From contig NZ_FRFC01000005.1 in NCBI RefSeq assembly GCF_900143675.1, forward strand, positions 1 to 64,000: 64,000 nucleotides of DNA, in the 5' to 3' direction. Numbering within the stretch: the first letter of the stretch is position 1; every line of letters starts with the position of its first letter. The stretch is from Candidatus Nitrosotalea sinensis (lineage in GTDB: Archaea; Thermoproteota; Nitrososphaeria; Nitrososphaerales; Nitrosopumilaceae). The position numbers were made by a program, and so were the translations under genes. The notes beneath the pieces were generated by a model. The model made no database searches. It saw only the letters and a list, made by a program, of their open reading frames with translations, and was not told where the DNA came from. Positions 1-9,140 of the stretch are shown here, one piece after another.

Positions 1-803
1 GGTATTTCAGTAACATTTGTCTGTGTAGTAATTATGCCAACATTATTTGTGAATGTAGAATTAGTTTGTGTGAAGAGCAGACTTGAAGTATAATTCTGAA
101 TAGGATAGATTACAACATCTCCAATTTGACCCAAAAAGAAATTATAATGCCTTCCATGATAATGCATTTCACCTATGTGGATATGAGATACGGTAGTTTC
201 ATTATAGTAAATCGTGTCCGAAGGAATTTTTTCAAATTCTACATATTTAGAATCATCAAATACATTATTTTCATCTTGATTTATTCTGTATGTTTTGTAT
301 TCACCATTTATTCCAAGTGTAACGGTTTGTCCATCATACATACCAAAAACATGTGTGTAGTTTTCAAATATAGGATTAGGAAATTGAAAAACATGCCATA
401 AAGAATTTTCACGAATTTCCATAGTGAGGTAATATCCTTCAGTGTGATTTTTTAGTTCTAGATTGAATTTATCAGGGACATTTACAATAACATCATCTTT
501 TCCATCAAACAATGGTTTTATTGTTGCTGCAGTTATGATATGCGTAGTATTTACAAGTGGACTGTCAAATTCGATGCTGCTAGAATTGCCATCAAAAAAT
601 AAGGTTCTTGGTTTTTCATCTACCACACTTAATGATTTTGTGACAATAACATCATCAGGACTAAAATCATAAAGATGCCAAGATAACACCGTGTTTAATA
701 CAGACTTGGTTGAATTCTCATCATCAGCAAATCCGGCTTGTTGAGGGTGGGATAAAATTAGAAGAAAAAGAGATGCTAAGGCCACATTCATAACATGTGC
801 CAT
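1..803 (-). CDS. Secreted LamG-like protein, 3' end beyond the left edge
   Basis: The minus-strand frame is open from an ATG at 803 to the window edge (about 267 residues), so the C-terminus is missing. Residues 1-26 form a signal peptide: a short start, a hydrophobic stretch (VALASLFLLIL) and an Ala-rich cleavage zone ending GFADD. Around residues 140-170 the pattern YTHVFGMYDGQTVTLGING, followed by EYKTYRIN, matches the WTHVAGTYDG...LYVNG signature of laminin-G/concanavalin-like jelly-roll domains. Several N-x-S/T sequons suggest a glycosylated exterior protein. It is probably a cell-surface or adhesion protein, function unknown. A second in-frame ATG at 791 is an alternative start. Confidence 0.75.
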   Translation of the reverse strand, partial: MAHVMNVALASLFLLILSHPQQAGFADDENSTKSVLNTVLSWHLYDFSPDDVIVTKSLSVVDEKPRTLFFDGNSSSIEFDSPLVNTTHIITAATIKPLFDGKDDVIVNVPDKFNLELKNHTEGYYLTMEIRENSLWHVFQFPNPIFENYTHVFGMYDGQTVTLGINGEYKTYRINQDENNVFDDSKYVEFEKIPSDTIYYNETTVSHIHIGEMHYHGRHYNFFLGQIGDVVIYPIQNYTSSLLFTQTNSTFTNNVGIITTQTNVTEI

Positions 804-1061
804 ATAACCACGATCTAGAACCAATAGCAGAAAAATAGTACTTACAGGTATTTAATAAAATGCACAATATCACTCATGATAATAGAGAATGACACGCATT
901 TGTTGATTCTTTGTTAGGTAGTTTTTTAATAAAACTGAAAAATGTGATATGACAAACTCTTCAAAGTACAGACAATATCATTTTTGTTCAAATAAAGTGA
1001 TTTGACAGTGCTTTAATGATAAATCTGCAAGATAAGACCATCTATAAAATACGAAAAGACA

Positions 1062-1367
1062 TCATACCAGATCTTGCACTAGAGCAGACATAAAACTTGG
1101 AAACTCTGAATCATCAAATTGGACGATCTCTACTTTGTTTTGTTCTTTTGCTGCCTGTACTGCCTTCATGTGATAACATTGTTTTCCTTTTTCCATAGCA
1201 TTATAGTAATAATCCTCACATGAACAATATTCCAGTCCTAGATCAAGCCAGTGTTCGTTTTCTTTTCCTACCACTGTCCATATCTCCCGATTACTAGGAC
1301 AAAAACGATGTAACTTGACCCCATTTGATGACACAACAAGATCCACATTTCCAGAATCGTGTTTCAC
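1062..1367 (-). CDS. SWIM zinc-finger protein
   Basis: A 101-residue protein with the SWIM metal site C-x-C-x(13)-C-x-H formed by Cys48, Cys50, Cys64 and His66. SWIM domains bind zinc and act in protein-protein or protein-DNA contacts. In archaea and eukaryotes small SWIM proteins (SWS1 type) are reported partners of RecA/Rad51 paralogues, but nothing in this window shows such a partner. It is divergent from the phosphoesterase gene, with 35 nt between start codons. A TATA-like box (GATATACAC read leftward, 1390-1399) sits 26 nt before this ATG, so the mRNA is probably leaderless. The family call is firm; the role is not. Confidence 0.8.
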   Translation of the reverse strand: MKHDSGNVDLVVSSNGVKLHRFCPSNREIWTVVGKENEHWLDLGLEYCSCEDYYYNAMEKGKQCYHMKAVQAAKEQNKVEIVQFDDSEFPSFMSALVQDLV

Positions 1368-1371
1368 AAGA

Positions 1372-1399
1372 ATTTAATTAAAAAAACAAGTGTATATCT
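1372..1399. promoter_or_regulatory. Interlocked divergent TATA-like boxes
   Basis: The rightward gene has AATTTAATTAAA (about 1373-1384) 25 nt before its ATG at 1403. The leftward gene has GATATACAC, read on the minus strand at 1390-1399, 26 nt before its ATG at 1367. Each box lies on the far side of the other, so the two initiation complexes would occlude each other. Inferred from spacing only. Confidence 0.5.
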
Positions 1400-1402
1400 T
1401 TG

Positions 1403-2149
1403 ATGGTAAAGACAAGAATAATCCCACTACAACCAGCACTAGTTTTAGAAAATGGGCAAAAATCCATTGTTGTAACTGATCTACACATAGGATTTGAAGC
1501 ATCCATGATTTCAAACAATATTAACGTACAACCAAGTGATATGATTCAAGAAATTCATTCATCCCTCCATCAACTCATAGAGTCTGAGAAACCTGATAAT
1601 CTGATAATCCTTGGTGACATAAAATCAAGTGTGAGCTCAATTTCAAAAATAGAATGGCAAACTCTTCCTTTGTTTTTTGAGATTGGAAAAAAAATCAACA
1701 CAATAGTGATTCCTGGCAATCATGATGGAAACTTAGCTTCCATAATACCAAATTATGTCACCATGACAGGTCCCTCAGGTTTGATCATAGATGACACATT
1801 ACTAACACACGGACATGTGTTACCATCAGAGAATTTTTCAGATATAACTAGAATAGTAATGGGCCATCTTCATCCAGTATACCTTCAAGAAGGCTCGGTT
1901 CTTGACGGGCAGAGATTGTGGATATCAATCATTGCTGAAAAGAAAGACATCTTTCCATCAAGTAAGGGAAGTTTAGAGATAATAATAGTTCCATCTTTTA
2001 ATAGATATTTTTATGCCACATATAAGAAACGCAATAAAAAATCCATTTCACCAATACTTCAAAGAATAAGGAATTTGCATTCTGCAAAAATTGTAACACT
2101 AGATGGATCAATAATCGGTGACGAGTCCATCTTAAGAGAAATAATATAA
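1403..2149 (+). CDS. Metallophosphoesterase, ICC-like (COG1407)
   Basis: A 248-residue calcineurin-like phosphoesterase with the family metal motifs in order: D-x-H (TDLHIG), GD (ILGDIKS), GNHD (VIPGNHDG), a GH motif (LTHGH) and the final GHxH (MGHLHPV). It belongs to the archaeal predicted ICC-like phosphoesterases; by family knowledge it hydrolyses phosphodiesters with two bound metals, substrate unknown. I prefer the ATG at 1403 over the overlapping TTG at 1400 because the TATA-like box is centred about 25 nt upstream. Its stop abuts the carB stop on the opposite strand, so the two genes converge without a gap. Confidence 0.85.
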   Translation: MVKTRIIPLQPALVLENGQKSIVVTDLHIGFEASMISNNINVQPSDMIQEIHSSLHQLIESEKPDNLIILGDIKSSVSSISKIEWQTLPLFFEIGKKINTIVIPGNHDGNLASIIPNYVTMTGPSGLIIDDTLLTHGHVLPSENFSDITRIVMGHLHPVYLQEGSVLDGQRLWISIIAEKKDIFPSSKGSLEIIIVPSFNRYFYATYKKRNKKSISPILQRIRNLHSAKIVTLDGSIIGDESILREII

Positions 2150-5100
2150 CTAGTCTACTTTTTCGTATGGTTCTAGAGGTTTCTTTGTAGTTTCATTGTG
2201 TTTGAGCCATTCAAGTGTTTTCGCAAAAGAATCTGCAAGCTCTGTTGTGATAAGAACTGGAATTCCAAGCTCTACAGCTTTTCTTCTTATTTGGTATTCG
2301 TCATAAAGCATGCCAACATATTTTTCAAGAGTGGATGTGCTTGGAACATTTATGATAAAATCTATTTTCCTTTCATATAACAAATCAGCTATGTTTGGCT
2401 TTCTCTGAGGTTCACTTATTTTGTATACCACTTCCACATCACCTATTCTCTTATCAGAAAGAAATTCTGCAGTATGTTCTGTTGCAAGCAACTTGTATCC
2501 TAGGCTTTTGAGTAAAAGTGCAGTCTGTAGTAATTTCTCTTTATTTTCTGAACCCCCGACACTTATTAGAACAGAGCCTTTCATTGGAAGCGAATAGCCT
2601 ACAGAGGTCAGTCCCTTTGCAAGTGCATCATAAAAGCTTTCACCAAAACAAGCAGCTTCACCAGTAGATTGCATCTCCACACCAAGAATGATATCAGCAC
2701 CATCAAGTTGCATGAAGGAAAACTGGGGAACTTTTATGCCATAGTGATGAATCTTGCGCCATCTGTCAGGAGGTACAATAGGCAGTTTTTTACCAAGTAC
2801 TGCACGTGCAGCCAAGTTAATCAGATTCATTTTAACAAATTTTGAAATAAATGGCATTGAACGTGACGCCCTTATGTTAAGTTCAATCACATAGACTTGA
2901 TCTTGATTGATTAGAAATTGTAAATTAAACGGTCCTTTGATTTTAAACGCAACGGCAATCTTTTTTGCATAATCAAGTATGGTGTCAACAACTTTGTTGT
3001 TCAGTGTCCATGGAGGAATGCACATCATAGAATCTCCAGAATGCACACCTGCTCCTTCAATGTGTTCAATTACAGCACCAATTACCACATTTTCTCCATC
3101 ACTTACACCATCAACTTCTGCTTCAAGTGAGTTGAGCATGAATTTTGTTATGACTACAGGATAATCAGGTGAAACATTAGTTGCCTCTTCAAGGTATTTT
3201 TTTAGCTGGGTCTCAGACCAGACTACTTTCATTGCAGCTCCACTTAGAACATATGAAGGTCTAACAAGCACTGGATATCCAACTTTTGTAGCGAATTTTT
3301 TGGCATCAGTCAAACTTGAAAATGCCTGCCATGGAGGTTGGCGTATATTCAAATCGTCCAACATTTTACTAAAAGTAGAGCGATTTTCAGCCTTATCAAT
3401 ATCCTCAAAAGAGGTACCAATTATTTTTATACCATTTTGTGCAAGCTTTGGAGTCAAATTGTTGGCAGTCTGACCACCTACAGCAGTTACAATACCATCA
3501 AGTTTTTCAAAATCCGCCACATCAAGGACTCGTTCAAGTGTCAATTCTTCAAAATACAACCTATCACAAATATCATAATCAGTAGATACCGTTTCAGGGT
3601 TACAATTAATCACGGACACTTCTTTTGCCCCATTTTCTTTTAGTCCCCAAACCATGTTTACAGTTCCCCAATCAAATTCTACACTACTGCCGATTCTATA
3701 TGGGCCTGCACCAAGCACTGCTATTTTTTGCTGATCAGATTTGACTTCAAAATCATTTGTTTTTCCACCATAAGTGAAATACAGATAATTAGTTTTTGCA
3801 GGCCATTCTGCTGCAAGTGTATCAATACGTTTTACCACAGGTGTAATTCCTGCAGCCTTGCGGACTTTTCGAATTTCGAGATCTTCTTTTCCCACCAATC
3901 TGCCAATTTGTTTATCAGAAAATCCAAACTGTTTTGCTTCACGTAATAGCGAGTTATCGAGTTTTTCTTCCTTGAGCCTCTTTTCTATCTTTACAATATT
4001 TTCAATTTTTTCTATAAACCATGGGTCTATTGCAGATAATTTGTATATGCGTTCAATTGGCATATCATGACGCAGTGCCTCTGCTACATAGTATAAAATC
4101 CTGTCATCAGATTTTTGTAGTTTATTTTCAATCTCTTCGATATCATATTTTTTATCTGCACCTCGGTTTGCAACAAGCCCATCATTTCCGATTTCAAGCA
4201 TGCGTATTGCCTTTTGTAATGATTCTTCAAACCTTCTTCCAACTGCCATCACCTCACCTACAGACTTCATTGTAGGACCAAGATTTCTATTTGCCAATTC
4301 AAATTTGCTAAAATCCCATCTAGGATGCTTGCACACAATATAATCAAGCGATGGCTCAAAGCATGCAGTAGTAGTTTTTGTTATGCGATTAACAAGTTCT
4401 GGCAGAGTGTATCCCATTACAATTTTTGCAGCCATGTATGCTATTGGGTATCCAGTTGCTTTACTTGCAAGCGCCGACGAACGCGACAACCTTGGATTCA
4501 TTTCAATTGCAACATATTTGTCAGAGTCTGGGTCTAGTGCAAACTGTACATTACATTCACCAACAATTCCAACATGTTTTGCAGCACGAAGTGCTGCAGA
4601 TCTTAGCAATTGATATTCATAGTTATCAAGTGTTTGAGATGGTGCAACTACTATATTATCACCAGTATGTACTCGCATTGATAGAACATTTTCCATATTG
4701 CAAATTATGACATTGTTTCCAGTATAATCTGCCATTACTTCATATTCTATTTGCTTCCAATGTCCAATATACTCTTCAATTAAAACTTGACCAACAAGAC
4801 TTGCATTAAGACCCCTTGTCACAATTTCATGTAATTCAATTTCATTATGAGCAACTCCACCACCTTTTCCTCCAAGAGTGTATGCAACTCGTATGATTAC
4901 AGGATATCCAATTTCATTTGCAACTTTTTTCGCTTCCTCAAAATTGTATACTGTTCTACTTTTCAATACAGGAACACCGCATGCAATCATGGAATCCTTG
5001 AATAATTGTCGGTCTTCTGTTGCCTGGATTCCACCTACCTGAGTTCCAAGCACCTTGACTCCATATTTTTTGAGTACCCCAAGTTCCTCTAGTTTTACTC

Positions 5101-5415
5101 CACAATTTAGTGCAGTCTGGCCTCCAAAGCCAAGCATTAGACCATCTGGTCGTTCTGCTTCAATGATAGATTCAACGTAAGAAGGATTCACAGGAATAGA
5201 GTATACCTTGTCAGCAAACCTGGTATCAGTTTGTATTGTTGCAATGTTTGGATTTACAAGTACACTCTTGATTCCTTCTTCTTGTATAGCTTTGAGGCAT
5301 TGGCTACCGGAGTAGTCGAATTGACGGTCATTTGATGACTTTCGCCTGCTTCTCCGATTTTAATTGCCCCACTACCAAGAACTAGAATCTTCTTTAACGA
5401 CTCATCTTTTGGCAT
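2150..5415 (-). CDS. carB: Carbamoyl-phosphate synthase large subunit, frame broken
   Basis: CarB makes carbamoyl phosphate from glutamine-derived ammonia, bicarbonate and 2 ATP for pyrimidine and arginine synthesis. Two ATP-grasp halves are present, with FGGQTALN in the first, VGGQTANNL in the second and a C-terminal MGS-like allosteric domain. The expected start is the ATG at 5415, overlapping the carA end by 14 nt (translational coupling); it gives MPKDESLKK and the normal GEAGE motif. A 20-nt insertion at 5321-5340 then shifts the frame and the first frame stops after about 50 codons. Downstream the correct frame resumes at FDYSGSQ and stays open to 2150; its first start codon is a GTG at 5191, which loses 68 N-terminal residues. 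Without the insert the protein would be 1081 residues, as usual for CarB. Confidence 0.9.
5321..5340. other. carB: 20-bp insertion disrupting carB
   Basis: Removing these 20 bases joins the conserved GEAGE and FDYSGSQ codons exactly, in frame. The position is ambiguous by two bases because both flanks start with TT. The insert contains a small inverted repeat, GTCAT-TTG-ATGAC read on the plus strand. It could be a real mutation or an assembly or sequencing error. Confidence 0.85.
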
Positions 5416-6574
5416 TGTCCTCCCCTATGAGTTTCTTGAGCTCTTCAAAAATAAACATGCAATCAAAAGGTCCCGGAGATGCTTCAGGATGAAATTGTAC
5501 CGCAATTATCTTTTTTTGTTTATGTTTTATTCCTTCCACTGTTTTATCATCAGCATTTGTAAACCATAATTTAAAATCAGTATTTTTGAGAGATTCTGGG
5601 TCAATACAATACCCGTGATTTTGACTTGTTACATAGACTTGATCATTGTCAAGATTAATGCAGGATTTGTTTTGACCCCTATGACCATATTTTAATTTGT
5701 ACGTATTTGCACCACCGGCCAGCCCCAAAATTTGTGCTCCAAGACAAATTCCCAATGTCGGAATATTTTTTTCTATTACCTGTTTTGCAGTGTTCATTGT
5801 TTCAACGCATTTTATTGGGTCACCAGGCCCATTTGAGAATACAATTCCTTTTGGATTGTAAGACATTATTTTTTCTAAAGAATAATTCCATGGAACTTTG
5901 ATTACTTTGTATCCCAGGCTTCGAATGTTTCGCAGTATGGCATTTTTCACTCCAGTATCAATAACCACTATGGACTCTGATTCAGTACCAAATGTTTGCG
6001 GCTCTTTTGTAGATACAGCATTCATGAATTCCTCATCATTGTATTTTTTTGCAGATTCCAATTGTTTTTTCACCTCTGATATGTCAATTTGAGTGTCAGA
6101 CACTACAAGTGCTGCCATCATGACTCCGCTTGTCCTAAGTTTGATTGTCAACTCCCTGGTATCAATTCCAGAAATTCCAGGAATTTTTTCATTATACAGC
6201 CATTCATCAAGTGTCATTGCTAGATTCCAGTGACTTGCAGTAAGTGACAATTCATGAACCACAAGACCCCTTGCTTGTATTTTCTCAGATTCAAAGCTCT
6301 TGCGTATGCCGTCAGAGTCTTTGGCAGTAGGATCCGGAACTCCGTAATTTCCAACAAGAGGATATGTCAGGGTAAGAATCTGGCCGCTATAGGAAGGATC
6401 AGTTAATGCCTCAATATATCCAGTCATGCCAGTGTTGAAGACAGCCTCACCAAAAACACTAGTAGAATAACCAAAACCCATGCCTTCAAAAACAGTACCA
6501 TCTTCCAAAATCAGCACACCAAATTTGTTTGCATATTTGGATTTTTTTGTTGGTATTCTTGAAACCCTCTGCAT
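5402..6574 (-). CDS. carA: Carbamoyl-phosphate synthase small (glutaminase) subunit
   Basis: A 390-residue CarA that hydrolyses glutamine and passes ammonia to CarB. The N-terminal CPSase small domain carries TGMTGYIEALTDPSYSGQ. The C-terminal class I amidotransferase domain has the nucleophile Cys277 in GICLGAQ (most homologues have His where Ala280 is) and the partners His362 and Glu364 in QFHPEA. A TATA-like AATTTAAATTTTA lies 20-30 nt upstream of the ATG. carA is the first gene of a carA-carB operon, and carB starts inside its last codons. The gene itself looks intact, unlike carB. Confidence 0.95.
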   Translation of the reverse strand: MQRVSRIPTKKSKYANKFGVLILEDGTVFEGMGFGYSTSVFGEAVFNTGMTGYIEALTDPSYSGQILTLTYPLVGNYGVPDPTAKDSDGIRKSFESEKIQARGLVVHELSLTASHWNLAMTLDEWLYNEKIPGISGIDTRELTIKLRTSGVMMAALVVSDTQIDISEVKKQLESAKKYNDEEFMNAVSTKEPQTFGTESESIVVIDTGVKNAILRNIRSLGYKVIKVPWNYSLEKIMSYNPKGIVFSNGPGDPIKCVETMNTAKQVIEKNIPTLGICLGAQILGLAGGANTYKLKYGHRGQNKSCINLDNDQVYVTSQNHGYCIDPESLKNTDFKLWFTNADDKTVEGIKHKQKKIIAVQFHPEASPGPFDCMFIFEELKKLIGEDNAKR

Positions 6575-6640
6575 GTGGATTTTAATAGGAATTTAAATTT
6601 TATGTCGATCTTATTTACAAAATAGAATTAGTAAAAAGAT

Positions 6641-7825
6641 CTATAATGCTTTGAATTGTTCGGTCCACTTGTAGTAGGCCCTAATCATTTCCATGGACAC
6701 ACTTGGTTTTCTCCTTGATATTATTTCCTTAAAATCAGAGGTTGTAATTACTCGTGGTTGAGCCTTTGGTTCACCAAGCACTTCCTCTCCAAAGTTTGGA
6801 GAATGGAACAAGTCATTTACTACCATCAGTTGTGCAGATTGACAGATATCTTTGATATCTGATGCACTGTATCCATCTGCCAATTTAGCAAGATCACCTG
6901 ATTTTACTTTATCATCTTTGTGCAATGGAGAGGTATAAAGATCAAAGAGATTTTCTCTTGCTTCAAGTGACGGAAGTGATACATAGACTCTCTTGGTGAA
7001 TCTTCTAAGGAATGGCCAGTCAAGACTCCAAGGTTTGTTGGTTGCACCAATCACATAGAGTTTAAGATCTTTTCCTTTACCATTAATACCATCCATCTCA
7101 GTTAGAAATTGATTTTTGACACGGATTTCACCACCAATCTCACTATTTCTATTTCCTAGCAATGAATCAACTTCATCTATGAAAAGAATTACAGGAAGAC
7201 CTTCTTTTTCTGCCAACCCTCGCGCCATCTGGAATAATTTTGAGACATTCTTCTCTGCTTCACCAAGCCATTTGCTCATCATGGATGCAGCGTCAACATT
7301 TATGAAATAACCATCAATCTCACTTGCAGTAGCTGCGGCAAGAACTGTTTTACCACATCCCGGAGGACCATAAAGAAGAATTCCTCTTGGCCATCCCAAA
7401 GGAAATAGGTCAGGTCTTTTTGCAGGATAAACAATTGATTCTCTTAATGCATTCTTTGCATCATCAAGACCCACAACTTCTTTCCATGATACATTGGGTT
7501 TTTCCTTCATTATTAGTGAATCAAGTTCATTTTTTGCAAGTGATTGTTTTTGCTCTTCAGGAGTTGCCTTGGGGTCAACAGCTGGTTCTACTTCAACATT
7601 ATTCATTTGTAATGCCTTGATGCGATTTTGATAAGCAGCTGTTCTCTCTTGGTATACCCTATTGAGCTTATTTTCAGGATAAAGTTGTATTAGTTTAACC
7701 AGGGATTCTATTGCTCTCTGATAATTTGCAATTGCCATCCCTCTAGCGCCTTGCGAATCAAGTTTAATGGCTTCAGCGGCAAATTTGCTTGCACTATTTT
7801 CTAATTCTTGTGGAGCCAGACTCAT
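6641..7825 (-). CDS. cdvC: CdvC, Vps4-like AAA ATPase of the Cdv/ESCRT division system
   Basis: A 394-residue AAA ATPase with an N-terminal MIT three-helix domain (about residues 8-73), a linker, and an AAA module with Walker A GPPGCGKT (153-160), Walker B ILFIDEVD (213-220) and the FLRRF arginine-finger region. MIT plus AAA is the Vps4/CdvC architecture, which disassembles ESCRT-III polymers during archaeal cytokinesis. It is the last gene of a three-gene operon, 11 nt after the coiled-coil gene and downstream of an ESCRT-III-like gene, which supports a division role. A 26S-proteasome-type AAA is unlikely because of the MIT domain. Confidence 0.93.
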   Translation of the reverse strand: MSLAPQELENSASKFAAEAIKLDSQGARGMAIANYQRAIESLVKLIQLYPENKLNRVYQERTAAYQNRIKALQMNNVEVEPAVDPKATPEEQKQSLAKNELDSLIMKEKPNVSWKEVVGLDDAKNALRESIVYPAKRPDLFPLGWPRGILLYGPPGCGKTVLAAATASEIDGYFINVDAASMMSKWLGEAEKNVSKLFQMARGLAEKEGLPVILFIDEVDSLLGNRNSEIGGEIRVKNQFLTEMDGINGKGKDLKLYVIGATNKPWSLDWPFLRRFTKRVYVSLPSLEARENLFDLYTSPLHKDDKVKSGDLAKLADGYSASDIKDICQSAQLMVVNDLFHSPNFGEEVLGEPKAQPRVITTSDFKEIISRRKPSVSMEMIRAYYKWTEQFKAL

Positions 7826-7836
7826 AATATCATCAA

Positions 7837-8409
7837 CTATATCTCGACTGCAGTTCTTTCAAGGTAATCATTAGTGTTAATTCGTCTAGTAGAATTTGTT
7901 AAATTAATTGAACTAACTTTTGGCAAAGGTGTTTCTGCCTTGGATGATTCAACATTGGACTGGGCAGGTGCTAGAGTATCAAGTAATGAGGGTATTTTAA
8001 AATCATCAATTTTTGTTTGGCTTGCCTTCTCAAAGGTAAGGTTTTCAGTAACATCTCTATGTAGTGACTGGATTTGCTTTAGAGCAAATTCTGCAGATAC
8101 TACTAGATCTTCGAGCTCATCTTTCAAGCCATCAATAGAGTTTGAGGCATGCATGATTATACCAACGAATTCCTGTAGGAAGAATTTTACATCTTTTTTA
8201 TCCTGATATTTTGTAAGAAGATATTCAGCTGCACGTATGACTTGACGTATATCTTTTAGCTCTTCAATAGACAAGGATTCAACAAAAGTATCATTTTCAT
8301 CAATATCTTTTTGAGAGACCTTTTGTTCAATTTTTGAAGATAGGACTCTGATTTTATCAAGATGCCCATTCAAGTCAGATTGGGCATCATTTTTTGTAAA
8401 ATTGAGCAT
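7837..8409 (-). CDS. Coiled-coil protein of the cdvC operon
   Basis: A 190-residue, mostly helical protein that I cannot place in a named family. Residues 1-125 are charged amphipathic helices. The last third is disordered-looking and contains a Pro-flanked hydrophobic patch (FKIPSLLDTLAP) that could serve as a MIT-interacting motif for CdvC, although it does not clearly match MIM1 or MIM2. It starts 9 nt after the ESCRT-III-like gene and ends 11 nt before cdvC, so all three are surely cotranscribed. It may supply the C-terminal recruitment function that the short upstream protein lacks. The coding call is firm; the function is inferred from position. Confidence 0.75.
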   Translation of the reverse strand: MLNFTKNDAQSDLNGHLDKIRVLSSKIEQKVSQKDIDENDTFVESLSIEELKDIRQVIRAAEYLLTKYQDKKDVKFFLQEFVGIIMHASNSIDGLKDELEDLVVSAEFALKQIQSLHRDVTENLTFEKASQTKIDDFKIPSLLDTLAPAQSNVESSKAETPLPKVSSINLTNSTRRINTNDYLERTAVEI

Positions 8410-8418
8410 TTTACACAG

Positions 8419-8982
8419 TCACGGTAAATCTAGATTAGGGAACTGCTTGCATATTTTAGAGTCAGCGATCAATTTAGCTTCATCTAGGAGGCGGCTTGAT
8501 GCTTCATTTGCCTTTGAAAAATCAAGAATAAGACTTGCAAGATGTGCGGCATCTATTATTATTCCACTTAAAAGTAAAGACAATTCACCTAATTGGAAAT
8601 CCATTGCAGGCATTAATGCCAAGAGCCTGGAGCGTATTGTCCTTACAATAGACACTGTAGGCGACAAGACAGTTGATACATTTCCCATCCCTGCAACACA
8701 ATCCAAACTTCTCCTTACTTGTCTTAGTGATTCTACAGTATAGGATAATTCAAGTTCATATTTTACCTGTTTTTCAAGTGTAGTATTAGCCACAGGATTG
8801 ACTTTAAGCTGCCTATACAATTCAAGATTATTTTGCGTTATGTCGTGTTTATGCTGCACAAGAACATCCAGTAAACCATCTACAATTTCTGTTGCATAGT
8901 CAATTCTTGGTTTTATAGTACTAGCCCTAACAAGCTGACTTTTGCTTTGATCCTCTAGAACCCATTTTGACTGGTTAATCAT
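8419..8982 (-). CDS. ESCRT-III/CdvB-like (Snf7 fold) protein
   Basis: A 187-residue helical protein resembling the core of CdvB. The segment VLSPTVSIVRTIRSRLLALMP followed by FQLGEL parallels the CdvB helix pattern, and the C-terminal DEAKLIADSKICKQFPNLDLP region parallels the EAQKMAEVKVREMLPELP region of crenarchaeal CdvB as I recall it. The protein ends right after that point, so it lacks the downstream MIM2 and winged-helix domains of full CdvB. I prefer the ATG at 8982 over 8991 because the TATA-like box (GTATAAGTA read leftward, about 9006-9014) is centred 27-28 nt from it. It is first in the operon with cdvC, and is probably a paralogue of the main CdvB. Confidence 0.7.
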   Translation of the reverse strand: MINQSKWVLEDQSKSQLVRASTIKPRIDYATEIVDGLLDVLVQHKHDITQNNLELYRQLKVNPVANTTLEKQVKYELELSYTVESLRQVRRSLDCVAGMGNVSTVLSPTVSIVRTIRSRLLALMPAMDFQLGELSLLLSGIIIDAAHLASLILDFSKANEASSRLLDEAKLIADSKICKQFPNLDLP

Positions 8983-9020
8983 TTCATACAAAACCCTGAT
9001 TTTGTACTTATACGGTCCTT

Positions 9021-9049
9021 GTTACAGCAATTACTGTAACCGCAGTAAC
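9021..9049. promoter_or_regulatory. Inverted-repeat operator candidate between cdv operon and TrmB gene
   Basis: GTTACAG (9021-9027), a 6-nt spacer and CTGTAAC (9034-9040) form a perfect 7-bp inverted repeat. A third half-site, CAGTAAC, follows at 9043-9049. The repeat sits just upstream of the leftward TATA-like box of the cdv operon and in the leader of the divergent TrmB-family gene, where a regulator could control both. Confidence 0.55.
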
Positions 9050-9140
9050 ATAGACGACAGATACAGCTTAGTATTTTTTCAAACCTTTGTGCAATGAATT
9101 TAGCTATTCAGTTTACCTTCCAATTTGTAGGTGTTTTCTC

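Noticed and set aside
126-401. Plus-strand frame of 91 codons near the left edge
   Set aside because: It is antisense to the LamG-like secreted protein, and the translated product has no family features.
5321-5340. Programmed frameshift in carB
   Set aside because: There is no slippery run at the junction; removal of exactly 20 bases restores the conserved sequence, so an insertion explains it better.
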